A DNA stretch of 64,000 nucleotides from Candidatus Epilinea brevis (GTDB lineage: Bacteria; Chloroflexota; Anaerolineae; Epilineales; Epilineaceae): assembly GCA_016710785.1 (NCBI GenBank), contig JADJUE010000009.1, positions 434,001 to 498,000 on the forward strand, in the 5' to 3' direction. Numbering within the stretch: the first letter of the stretch is position 1; every line of letters begins with the position of its first letter. The position numbers and the translations under genes were made by a program. Shown piece after piece: positions 1 through 7,901 of this stretch. The notes beneath the pieces are model-generated. The model did not search any database. It saw only the letters and a list, made by a program, of their open reading frames with translations, and had not been told where the DNA came from.

Positions 1-2
1 GC

Positions 3-221
3 AATGTACGCGTGTTCGGTTCTGTCGCCCGCGGCGACAGCGACGACGACAGCGATATCGACCTGCTGGTGGCCTTCGAACCCAGCCGGAGTCTGTTTGA
101 CCACGCAGCACTCTGGCTTGCCCTCCAGGGCATCCTTCAGCGCAACGTCGATGTGGTCAGCGAGCGGGGCATCAAGCCGCGCATCCGCGACCGTGTATTG
201 CGTGAGGCTGTGACGCTGTGA
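3..221 (+). CDS. MNT-type nucleotidyltransferase (antitoxin-like), 5' end outside the window
   Basis: The frame is open from the left edge, so the true start lies upstream; GTG at 12 is only the first start-like codon inside the window. The short protein carries the minimal nucleotidyltransferase signature GSVARGDSDDDSDIDLLV, with the two metal-binding Asp residues of the S-D-I-D element. Proteins of this family (MntA) are usually the antitoxin partner of HEPN RNases and act by adenylylating the toxin. The stop codon overlaps the start of a HEPN-like reading frame at 218, the usual arrangement, but that partner is broken here. The family call is firm. Whether it still works as an antitoxin is doubtful, because its partner is truncated. 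Confidence 0.75.
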   Translation, partial: NVRVFGSVARGDSDDDSDIDLLVAFEPSRSLFDHAALWLALQGILQRNVDVVSERGIKPRIRDRVLREAVTL

Positions 222-280
222 GGGACCCTAGGGAACGCCTATGCGACATGGCCGATGCCATCGATCGAGCAGGTAGATGA
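218..280 (+). pseudogene. Truncated HEPN toxin remnant (20 codons)
   Basis: A GTG start overlaps the stop of the nucleotidyltransferase gene by 4 bp, and the frame reads MRDPRERLCDMADAIDRAGR before a TGA. The opening M-R-D-x-R-E-R-L-x-D-M-x-x-A-I-D is how HEPN (DUF86) partners of MNT antitoxins commonly begin; such proteins are normally over 100 residues. No continuation with the HEPN catalytic RxxxxH motif was recognised in the following 170 bp. I read this as a decayed toxin gene. It could also be a frameshift whose downstream part I cannot recognise. Confidence 0.5.
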
Positions 281-505
281 CGCCGTCTCGCTTGCAGCGA
301 CAGGGCTCGTTTTGAGCTTCAGCCCGCGGACCGCCGACCTCCAGCGCCAGGCCGCGGTCTACTGCGCCGCTCTGTAAACCAAGTTCGGCTAGCGAGCCAG
401 GACATCGCTCCCAACCTCAGCGCCTCCCCGATCGCATCGCGGCGCCGGCCTGTCGTGAACGCCGCGACCATTGCAGTTTCGCAGCCAGCCCGAGCAAGGA
501 TCTCC

Positions 506-1744
506 ATGAGCACGAACAGACTCGGCCTGCCGATGGTCGTGAGCACAAGCGGCGCTCGCCTGCGGGCTGAGCCATTGCGTCGCGTGGACCTGGTCGGTCG
601 CAGCGCCTCACGCGTCGACGAGAATTGGCTCCAACGGCTAATCGACGAGGCGCCGGAACTCCTGCCCGTGACGGCGATCGACAGCCGGGTCCAAGGGCCG
701 CTATGGCCACTCGGACGCGAAGTGGCGACCGCCTCTGGACCCATCGACAACTTGCTGATCGCCCAGTCCGGGCACTTGGTTTTGGTCGAGACCAAGCTCT
801 GGCGTAACCCACAGGCCCGCCGGGAGGTGGTTGCCCAGATCCTCGACTACGCTGCCCAACTGCGCTCTTGGACATACGAGGATGTGGAAGCTCTCTGGCA
901 GCAGCGAGACGGTGCCGGTGCGTCACTGTACGACCGTGTGGCGCCGGAGGAGTCTGAGTCTGAGTGGGTGGATCAAATCAACCATCGGCTTGCCGCAGGC
1001 GAGATGGTGCTGTTGGTGGTGGGCGACGGAATCGAAAGCCGGGCTGAGAGCCTGGCTGAGACCGTGGGTGGCCATCCTGCGATGCAGTTTCGGCTGGCCT
1101 TGGTGGAATTGCAGCTATACGAGATGGCTGACAGTTCCATGCTGGTGGTGCCGCATACCCTGGCCAAGACGGCGGAGATCGAGCGAGCTACGGTGCGGGT
1201 GGTCTACCAGGAAGGCTCAAGGCCATCGGTAGCCGTGGATGTGCCGCTTCCGGACAAACGGGGCAAGGCGGCCGGCGGCGCGCGGGTGACCTTGGATGCG
1301 CAGTCGTTCTTCGATCAAATGGAAAGCGCCGGCCCACAAGGTTCTGCAGCCGCGTTGGTAGCCAAGGAACTGCTGCGACAAGTCGAATCGCACGAAGAAC
1401 TGGTGGTGGAGTGGACAACAGCAGGCTTCGCCGTGAAGACGTTGGATCCTGTCGCCGAAACCAAGCTGCTGTCGCTGATCGTCGTTCAGCGGCCACACTA
1501 CTTCTACGTGTACCCACCATGGCTCCGCAATCAGATTGCCGAGCGCTGGCGAGACACAGAGTTGGCCGAGAGGTTCGCAGGACGATTGACGGAACTGGCA
1601 GCGTTGCATGGGGGACAGCGCAACGGTACCCAGGTATCGCTGGCACTCTCGTCCCTCGCCGGTCGCGAGGCGTCCTTGGTCTCGAGTCTGGCAGAGCTGG
1701 TTGCGGAGATGAGGCGAGCAGCGGAGCAGCTCTCGCCGTCTTAG
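506..1744 (+). CDS. PD-(D/E)XK nuclease-fold protein of unknown specificity
   Basis: The protein has 412 residues from ATG 506, chosen because AAGGA lies 5 bases upstream; an upstream in-frame ATG at 455 lacks such a site. A nuclease core is visible: Asp81 in the IDNLL strand, then Glu95 and Lys97 in LVLVETKLW, followed by an R-x-E-V-V-A-Q-I-L-D-Y helix typical of the fold. The C-terminal 250 residues are not recognised. The gene is less GC-rich than the pgl genes and lies just upstream of the BREX locus in the same orientation, so it may be a separate defence nuclease or an accessory of the island. The substrate is unknown; DNA is the usual one for this fold. Confidence 0.6.
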   Translation: MSTNRLGLPMVVSTSGARLRAEPLRRVDLVGRSASRVDENWLQRLIDEAPELLPVTAIDSRVQGPLWPLGREVATASGPIDNLLIAQSGHLVLVETKLWRNPQARREVVAQILDYAAQLRSWTYEDVEALWQQRDGAGASLYDRVAPEESESEWVDQINHRLAAGEMVLLVVGDGIESRAESLAETVGGHPAMQFRLALVELQLYEMADSSMLVVPHTLAKTAEIERATVRVVYQEGSRPSVAVDVPLPDKRGKAAGGARVTLDAQSFFDQMESAGPQGSAAALVAKELLRQVESHEELVVEWTTAGFAVKTLDPVAETKLLSLIVVQRPHYFYVYPPWLRNQIAERWRDTELAERFAGRLTELAALHGGQRNGTQVSLALSSLAGREASLVSSLAELVAEMRRAAEQLSPS

Positions 1745-1881
1745 CAGTCACTTGTCTAAGGCGAGTCGCCATGGTCGCTCGGACTCAATGCCGTGACCGG
1801 CACCGCTTGGCTTTCTGGTGTACCATGTCGGCGCTCTGCTCCGGTCCTCGCTGACTGTCCGCTGCCAATGGCCACGCCCCC

Positions 1882-2715
1882 ATGCTCGACCTCACCCGCA
1901 TCTCCCCCGACCTCCTGCCCGCCTCGCGCTATGCCTCCGCCGCCCTCTGCGCCCTGGCGCGCGAGGAGGCGCTCGGCCGGCGCGCCCGGCGCTTGCTGGC
2001 GCCGGGGCCGGCCACTTGGGGGCGCTTCCGGCGGCGGCTGGATGCCACGGACTACCTGGAGCTGCTGCTCGGCGACGCCGCGGTGACCCAGCCCTTCGCC
2101 TTCGATGCCCCGGCCCTGCTGGGGACCGGGGCGGGCACGGTGTGGCGGCTGCCGGCCAACCGGGTGGAGGGTTGGATGGGCGAGTTGGCCACCGCGGGGG
2201 TTGACCGCGCAGCGGAGATGGACCACGCCCCAAGTGGCGCTCGCGCCGCGGGGGGTGACGAGGCCGCGGGCGGTGACGCCGCCGCCGGCCTGGCCGCCCA
2301 GCCCCGCCAGGACTACCTGCTGGACCAGGCCCGCCGCCTGGACCTGCCCACGCGCCTGGCGCGCAGCGACCTGCAGCGCGGCTTGAAGCCGCATCACCGC
2401 GTGCTGGAGCTGCCCGGCACCGGCGGGCTGTTGGCCGCCTGGCTGCTCGACCAGGTGGAGGGGCTCTTCCTGCGCGACAACTTCGTGTTGGCCTGGAGCC
2501 ACTGGGCCGATCGGACGATGGCCGGCCTGGTGGCCGTCGAGCATCGGCTGACGGGGTCGGCACCGGTGCCGGCGCAGGCCGGCATCGAGGCCTTGGCCGC
2601 CGAGGGTCGGCGCTTCGACCATGTCGTGGGTACCCTGCCGGCCCGCGGCCTGCAGCCCATGGACGAGGCGGCCCTGCGCGAGCGCTTTCCCGGCGCCGCC
2701 TTGCAGCTGATCTGA
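1882..2715 (+). CDS. Methyltransferase-like protein leading the BREX operon
   Basis: The 277-residue protein ends 7 bp before the start of pglW, so it is almost certainly co-transcribed with the BREX genes. The N-terminal 90 residues are helical and unrecognised. A low-complexity Ala/Gly-rich linker follows at about 115-140. The C-terminal half contains VLELPGTGG, which looks like the SAM-binding motif I of Rossmann-fold methyltransferases, and a later F-D-H-V-V-G-T-L-P where motif IV would fall. A SAM-dependent role is inference from these two motifs only. I do not recognise it as a standard type 2 BREX component. Confidence 0.5.
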   Translation: MLDLTRISPDLLPASRYASAALCALAREEALGRRARRLLAPGPATWGRFRRRLDATDYLELLLGDAAVTQPFAFDAPALLGTGAGTVWRLPANRVEGWMGELATAGVDRAAEMDHAPSGARAAGGDEAAGGDAAAGLAAQPRQDYLLDQARRLDLPTRLARSDLQRGLKPHHRVLELPGTGGLLAAWLLDQVEGLFLRDNFVLAWSHWADRTMAGLVAVEHRLTGSAPVPAQAGIEALAAEGRRFDHVVGTLPARGLQPMDEAALRERFPGAALQLI

Positions 2716-2722
2716 GCCCGCG

Positions 2723-5700
2723 ATGACCGCCAGGTACCAGGCCGTCGGCAAGCCGGCCCACCGGCAGGAGATCGACGCCCTCAAGTTCCTGATCCGCGGC
2801 CTGCCGGAGAGCCACATGCTGTACGCCAACAGCTGGCTGGCCGAGCGCGACGGGGCCCTGTACGAGCTGGATGCCGTGGTGGTCGCGCCGCATGCCGTGT
2901 TCATCGTGGAGATCAAGGGCTACACCGGGGCCATCCGTGGCACGGACCACGACTGGTACACGCCCTCGCCGATGCGCAGCCCGCTGCGCAACAACCGCCT
3001 GACGGCGCAGATGCTCAAGTCGGCCCTCGAACGCGAGAATGCCGCCCTGCGTGGCCTGTGGGTCGAGGGCTACGTGTTCCTGTCGCATACGGACGATGTG
3101 GCCATCAGCGGCATCGGCAGCGAGCAGCGGGTGCACACCCGAGGCAGCATCCTGAAGGCCCTCACCGACCCGCAGTTCCTCACCGAGCACATCACCCGCG
3201 GCCGCCCGCCGGCGCCGGTGGGTCAGGAGGCGGCGGAAGCCGTCCACCGCATCCTGACGGGCGGCGACCGGCGCCATCCTCCGCCCCGCCGGGTGCGGGA
3301 ATATGAGCTGGGCGACATCGTCGAGCGCGGCGAGGATTACCTGGAGTACGCTGCGACACATACCGGCACGGGCATGGACCATGTGCTGCGGGTGTACCAG
3401 GTGCCGATGGGGGCCACGCAGACGCAGCGGGAGCAGATCATCCGTCGCTGCAACCACGAGGCGGGCATCCTCATCAACCTGGGGCAGGTGCCGGGGGTGA
3501 TCAAGGCCTACCCGTCCTTTGTGGAGGACATCGGCACCTGCATCCCCATGGAGTACTTCGCGGGCATCAGCCTGCAGTCCTGGGTGGAGCGCTACCTGGG
3601 CGACGGCGCAGTCGAGCGTCCTTCGCTGAAAGACCGCCTGCGCACCTGGCTGCGGCTGGCCGCCGCTATCGACGGCGCCCACCACAAGGGCGTGGTGCAT
3701 CGCCTGCTGCGGCCGGAGGTCATCCTGCTGCAGGACCAGGCCCAAAGGCCGGACCTGCGCGTGGGCGGCTTCGACCGCGCCAAACTGGAACAGCAGTTGA
3801 ACCTGACGGTGGCCCCCAGCCGGATGGACGACGAGCGCGCGGTCTGGGCGGCGCCGGAAGTACGCCGGGACTTCGGCGTGGCCCAGCCGGCCGCCGACCA
3901 GTTCTCGCTGGGCGCCATCCTGGGCCTGCTCGCCGCGGGCAAGCCCTTGTTCAGCAGCACCAAGGCCTTCGAGCAGCGCGGCGGCGTACCGCCCAGCCTG
4001 CTGGACTTGGACCCGCGTCTGAACAAGTCGCTGGACCAGGTGGTGCAGCGCATGCTGGCCGTGCGGCCGGAAGACCGCTACCCCAGCCTGCGCGAAGCCC
4101 GCCAGGCGGTGGAGCAACTGCTCAAGCCCAAGGCTGAGCCGCAGAAGGCAGGCCAGGATGGGCGACCGCGATCGAAAGATCTTGGGCCGCTGGCCCCCGA
4201 GCCGCTGGATCCTGAGAACATGCCGGAGCTGGCGATGCTGGGCAGCGACTACCAGGTGCTGGGCCTCCTCGGCGCGGGGGGCATGGCCACGGTGTACCTG
4301 GTGCGCCACCTGCCGAGCGGCCAGGAGCGGGTGCTGAAGGTGGCCCGGCCGACGGCGGAGGCGGACGCTGCGCTCAGGGCCGAGCACGCGGTGCTGGTCG
4401 GCCTGAGCCATCCGCGCATCGTGCGCGCCCTGGACCTGAGCAAGGCCGTGCCCGAACGCCTGGCCCTGGTGCTGGAGCGCAGTCAAGGGCAGACCCTGGG
4501 CGCCTGGCTGGCGGAACATCCGCAGCCGGATGTCGCCCTGCTGCAGCGCATGGCCGAAGACCTGCTGGACGCCCTGGACTATCTGGAACGCCGCGGCGTG
4601 GTGCACAAGGACATCAAGCCGGACAACCTGCTGCTGGGGCCGGGCGGCCTGACGGTCATCGACTTCTCGCTGGCGGAGCGGGACGCGGCGGACATCTACA
4701 TCGGCACGGCCCTGTACCGCGATCCGGCGCTGACGCGCTGGACGGCGGCGGCGGACCGCTATGCCGCGGCGCTGTGTCTCTTCGAGCTGTTCGTGGGCAC
4801 GCATGCCTTCGACGGCGCGGTACCGGAGCCGGAGCAGGCCCTGGGTCTGGACGAGGACGAGGTGGATCCGTCGGCCCTGGCGCCTTTCTTCCGCCAGGCG
4901 CTGAGCCCCCAGCCGCAGGAGCGCTTCGCCAGCCTGGACGCGATGCGCCGGGCCTTTGGGGCGGCGCTCGGCCGGCGCGTCGAACCGTTGAAGCCGGTGC
5001 TGGAACCGTTTGCCGGTCTGGTGCCCGACGCCGAAGCGCCGCTGACGGAGCGCTTCATCAGCGCGAGCGCGGCGGCGGCGCTCAGGCGGGCGGGCATTGC
5101 GCGCCAGGGTCAGCTGGTGGCGGCGGGACCCGAGCGCCTCCGCCGGGTACCCAGCCTGGGCCGCCGGCGCCTGGACGAGGTGCTGGCCCTGCGCGCGGTG
5201 CTGGTCGAGAGGGGCGTGCCGGCCACGGAGGCGCAGCCGCTCGCGACGGAGCCGCCGCTGGCCCCGGCCTTGGTTGACGACCCGCGGCCGGCGAGCATCC
5301 TGGGCCTGTCGGGCCTGCTCACAGGGCGGCTATTGGAACAGGGGCTGGGCACGGTGGGCGAGCTGGCGGCGGCCACGGCGATGGACATCCTGCTGGTGCC
5401 GGGCCTGGGCGCAGCGAAGCTGCAAAGCCTGCGCCGCGGCCTGGCGAAGCTGCAAGCCCCGACGGGCGCGGTGGAGCCGGCGGCCGCAGGCACCTTGGAA
5501 GCCGCCTGGGCGGCGGCATCTCGGGGGCTGGACCCTGCGTTGCGCGAGGCGCTGGCGGACCGCTGGGCCGAGGCAGCCGGGGCGGGGCGACGGGACGAGG
5601 GAGGCTCGCCCTTACCGGCAGAGGCGGCCGAAGCTGCCGCCCAGTTGGACGCGGCGCCGCTGCGCCCGGCGGCCGACGGCCTGGACCAGGCCCTGGCGGC

Positions 5701-6877
5701 AGCCGACGGGCTGCTGCCCGTGGCGGCGGCGGCGGAAGCGGTGGCGGGGGCCTTGAGCACGGAGGACGACGGCCTGGCCACGGGCATCGCCGCGCTGTTG
5801 CCGTCGCTCTTCGCCGACCGCTTCCGGCTGCTGACGCCCACGAATGGCCCCCTGCTGCTTGGCTGGCCGACCTATGACACAGCGGCCCTGACGGCCTTCA
5901 TGGCGGAGGCCCGCCACCTGGCCCACTGGCCACCGGCGGCGGCAGACGCGGCGCGGCGCTCACTGGCCCCGATGCTGCCGGCCTTCGGCGGCGACTCGCT
6001 GGATTTGGCCCTGCGTCTGGACGACGGCCTGGCCCTGTCGACGGCCGGCGAGCTGTTCGCCCCACCGGTGGACCCGCGGCTGGCCCTGCCGCTGCTCTTG
6101 GGACGTGAGCGGCTGCCGCTGACGGCGGCGGCGCTGCGCGCCGAGGCGGATCGGCGCTACGGCGGCCACCTGGATTGGCCGGCCGACCGATCGACGGCGG
6201 CGTTGGTGCTGGGCCTGGGCCTGCCGCATGTGGGCCTGGAGAACGACCTGCTGGTGGCCGTGGACGCCTCGGTAGTCATGCGGCCCTCGCCGCTGCCGGA
6301 CCCGCTGCCGACCTTCCTGGCGGCGGACGGCGCGGAGCAGGGCACGGCCTTCCCGGCCCTGACGTCACCGGGCGACCGCGCGGCGGCCTGGCTGCGCTCC
6401 TCCCGCGGCATGAGCAGCTGGCGCCTGGTGGTCACGCCCCCGGAGCGGCATGCGGAGCTGGGCCGGCAGGTGGCCGCCGCCCTGGGCGAGGATGCCCGTT
6501 ACGTGAGCTTCGAGGCGGCCTTCCTGAAGCGCATCGAAGACCGCTTCGCGGATTTCGAAACGGCCGAACGCATGTCGGCCCTGCGGGGTCGGCTCAAGAA
6601 GGAAGCGGAGGGGGTGCTGGAGGCGCTGCTGGCGGAACACGGCCGTCCGGGCACGGCGACGGTGCTGGGCGACACGGCCCTTTTGGGTCTCTGCGAGGCG
6701 AAGCACCTGGTGACCCGGGTCTACGAGCGCGCCCTGGGCGGCGCCTTGGGCTTCTGGGTGGTGGTGGTACCGGGCGTGGTGCACCAACAGCAGCCGCTGC
6801 TCAACGAGGTGGACAACCTGGGCAGCTGGCCGGGGATGGTGCTGCCGCTGGCGGAGGATGTGGGGGTGGCGGCGTGA
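2723..6877 (+). CDS. pglW: PglW: NERD domain, pseudokinase, Ser/Thr kinase and HhH-like repeats (BREX type 2)
   Basis: This 1384-residue protein has the layout expected of PglW, the kinase of type 2 BREX/Pgl phage resistance. Residues 10-130 are a NERD domain with nuclease-like residues Asp50, Glu63 and Lys65 (VFIVEIKGY). Residues of about 190-470 form a degenerate kinase lobe in which the catalytic loop reads HRLLRPEVIL near 324 and the DFG position reads GGFD. A second kinase at about 505-740 is probably active: GAGGMATVY loop near 515, VLKVARP lysine near 537, HKDIKPDN near 628, with DFS in place of DFG. Two helix-hairpin-helix-like repeats follow near 776-826 and 857-910, then a long C-terminal region. 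It is headed by a methyltransferase-like gene 7 bp upstream; a 220-bp gap with a repeat separates it from pglX. Confidence 0.88.
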   Translation: MTARYQAVGKPAHRQEIDALKFLIRGLPESHMLYANSWLAERDGALYELDAVVVAPHAVFIVEIKGYTGAIRGTDHDWYTPSPMRSPLRNNRLTAQMLKSALERENAALRGLWVEGYVFLSHTDDVAISGIGSEQRVHTRGSILKALTDPQFLTEHITRGRPPAPVGQEAAEAVHRILTGGDRRHPPPRRVREYELGDIVERGEDYLEYAATHTGTGMDHVLRVYQVPMGATQTQREQIIRRCNHEAGILINLGQVPGVIKAYPSFVEDIGTCIPMEYFAGISLQSWVERYLGDGAVERPSLKDRLRTWLRLAAAIDGAHHKGVVHRLLRPEVILLQDQAQRPDLRVGGFDRAKLEQQLNLTVAPSRMDDERAVWAAPEVRRDFGVAQPAADQFSLGAILGLLAAGKPLFSSTKAFEQRGGVPPSLLDLDPRLNKSLDQVVQRMLAVRPEDRYPSLREARQAVEQLLKPKAEPQKAGQDGRPRSKDLGPLAPEPLDPENMPELAMLGSDYQVLGLLGAGGMATVYLVRHLPSGQERVLKVARPTAEADAALRAEHAVLVGLSHPRIVRALDLSKAVPERLALVLERSQGQTLGAWLAEHPQPDVALLQRMAEDLLDALDYLERRGVVHKDIKPDNLLLGPGGLTVIDFSLAERDAADIYIGTALYRDPALTRWTAAADRYAAALCLFELFVGTHAFDGAVPEPEQALGLDEDEVDPSALAPFFRQALSPQPQERFASLDAMRRAFGAALGRRVEPLKPVLEPFAGLVPDAEAPLTERFISASAAAALRRAGIARQGQLVAAGPERLRRVPSLGRRRLDEVLALRAVLVERGVPATEAQPLATEPPLAPALVDDPRPASILGLSGLLTGRLLEQGLGTVGELAAATAMDILLVPGLGAAKLQSLRRGLAKLQAPTGAVEPAAAGTLEAAWAAASRGLDPALREALADRWAEAAGAGRRDEGGSPLPAEAAEAAAQLDAAPLRPAADGLDQALAAADGLLPVAAAAEAVAGALSTEDDGLATGIAALLPSLFADRFRLLTPTNGPLLLGWPTYDTAALTAFMAEARHLAHWPPAAADAARRSLAPMLPAFGGDSLDLALRLDDGLALSTAGELFAPPVDPRLALPLLLGRERLPLTAAALRAEADRRYGGHLDWPADRSTAALVLGLGLPHVGLENDLLVAVDASVVMRPSPLPDPLPTFLAADGAEQGTAFPALTSPGDRAAAWLRSSRGMSSWRLVVTPPERHAELGRQVAAALGEDARYVSFEAAFLKRIEDRFADFETAERMSALRGRLKKEAEGVLEALLAEHGRPGTATVLGDTALLGLCEAKHLVTRVYERALGGALGFWVVVVPGVVHQQQPLLNEVDNLGSWPGMVLPLAEDVGVAA

Positions 6878-6930
6878 TACCGCGCCATGCGCCGGATGGA
6901 ATCGATGGGCTGATATCGGTCGATGGGTTG

Positions 6931-6999
6931 GTAGGGGCGGGTTCGATGCAGGATTGGGAATCCCCCCACCGCGCAACCTGGAAACCCGCCCTGCCCGAC
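6931..6999. repeat. REP-like inverted repeat, copy A (pglW-pglX gap)
   Basis: The element begins GTAGGGGCGGGTTCG and ends with AAACCCGCCCTGCCC, so its ends form an inverted repeat around a variable centre of about 40 bases. The same two ends occur again at 13018-13087, downstream of the Rpn gene. Together the two copies bracket pglX and the Rpn gene. It looks like a dispersed intergenic palindromic element; no transposase is attached. Confidence 0.6.
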
Positions 7000-7097
7000 C
7001 GCCACGGGCGTTCGCATCGGGGACCGCAGGGGGCCGACCCGCTGCCCCGACCCGCATCTCGCCTTACCTTCTCATCGCAGCGCAATCGGCTCGCCCC

Positions 7098-7901
7098 ATG
7101 ACCCCCGACCAACGCAAATCCCTCACCAAGGCCCTCTCGACGCTCTCGGTGGCCGCAGCGGCAGACCTGCGGCAGCAGATCTTGGCGAGCCCGGCCCTCT
7201 GCGCCCGCGCGCAGTCGCTGCACGCCGAGGAGCGGGTGGGCCAGGACTTCACGCTGTGGACGGACCTCTTGGCCCGCCGGGCGGCGGTGATGTGGGTGCT
7301 GCGCTCGGTGTATGTGCGGGTGCTGGAGGACCGGGGGCTGATGCCGCCACGGCTCTTGGACCGCGAGGACCAGAGTCTCTTCGAGCTGCTGGCCCCGGAC
7401 CTTGGCGCGGCGGCCTTCCTCACCTGGCTGTACCGCGACCTGGCGAAGGGCGACGGGGGTCTGGCGGAGCTGTTCTCTCCGACGGCCTCGGAGCTGACGG
7501 CCCCGGGCGACGCGCTGGCGCAGCGGCTGCTGGACTTCTGGCGCGACACGAACCCGGACACGGGCGAGCGCCGCTGGCGCTTTGACACGGAGAGCTTCGA
7601 CAGCCGCCTGCTGGGCGACCTGTACCAGGACCTGGACCCGGAGGTGAAGAAGCGCTACGCCCTGCTGCAGACGCCGGACTTCGTGGTGGACTTCATGCTG
7701 GATGAGACGCTGGGGAAGCTGCTGGCGGGGGGTGGGGACGGCAACGGCTACGGCCACGGCGCCCCCCTCCCGACCTCCCCCGCTGGGGGGGAGGAGCCTC
7801 CTGTCCTCTTCGGGGGACGCCTCTCTTGCTCCTCCCCCCCGCGGGGGGAGGTTGGGAGGGGGGAAAAGCGCCAACCAATCCCCCCCAAGCTCCTTAATTA
7901 A
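7098..7901 (+). CDS. pglX: PglX DNA methyltransferase, N-terminal part (frame-disrupted)
   Basis: The ATG at 7098 opens the BREX adenine-specific methyltransferase gene. The first 215 residues match the expected PglX N-terminus: helical, with LRSVYVRVLEDRGL and LLQTPDFVVDFMLDETL, the stretch that normally runs straight into methyltransferase motif I. From about 7740 the frame enters an inserted GC-only inverted repeat and stops at 7901. The catalytic part continues in the next frame (codons shifted by one base). Deleting a single base anywhere between about 7702 and 7901, where both frames are open, would give one protein of about 1275 residues. This is either a phase-variable off state, a decayed gene or a base-calling error in the G/C runs. 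Confidence 0.8.
   Translation: MTPDQRKSLTKALSTLSVAAAADLRQQILASPALCARAQSLHAEERVGQDFTLWTDLLARRAAVMWVLRSVYVRVLEDRGLMPPRLLDREDQSLFELLAPDLGAAAFLTWLYRDLAKGDGGLAELFSPTASELTAPGDALAQRLLDFWRDTNPDTGERRWRFDTESFDSRLLGDLYQDLDPEVKKRYALLQTPDFVVDFMLDETLGKLLAGGGDGNGYGHGAPLPTSPAGGEEPPVLFGGRLSCSSPPRGEVGRGEKRQPIPPKLLN

Noticed and set aside
1892..4804. 970-residue minus-strand reading frame
   Set aside because: It is the shadow of pglW and the gene before it; composition is Arg/His/Gln-rich and no domain is seen.
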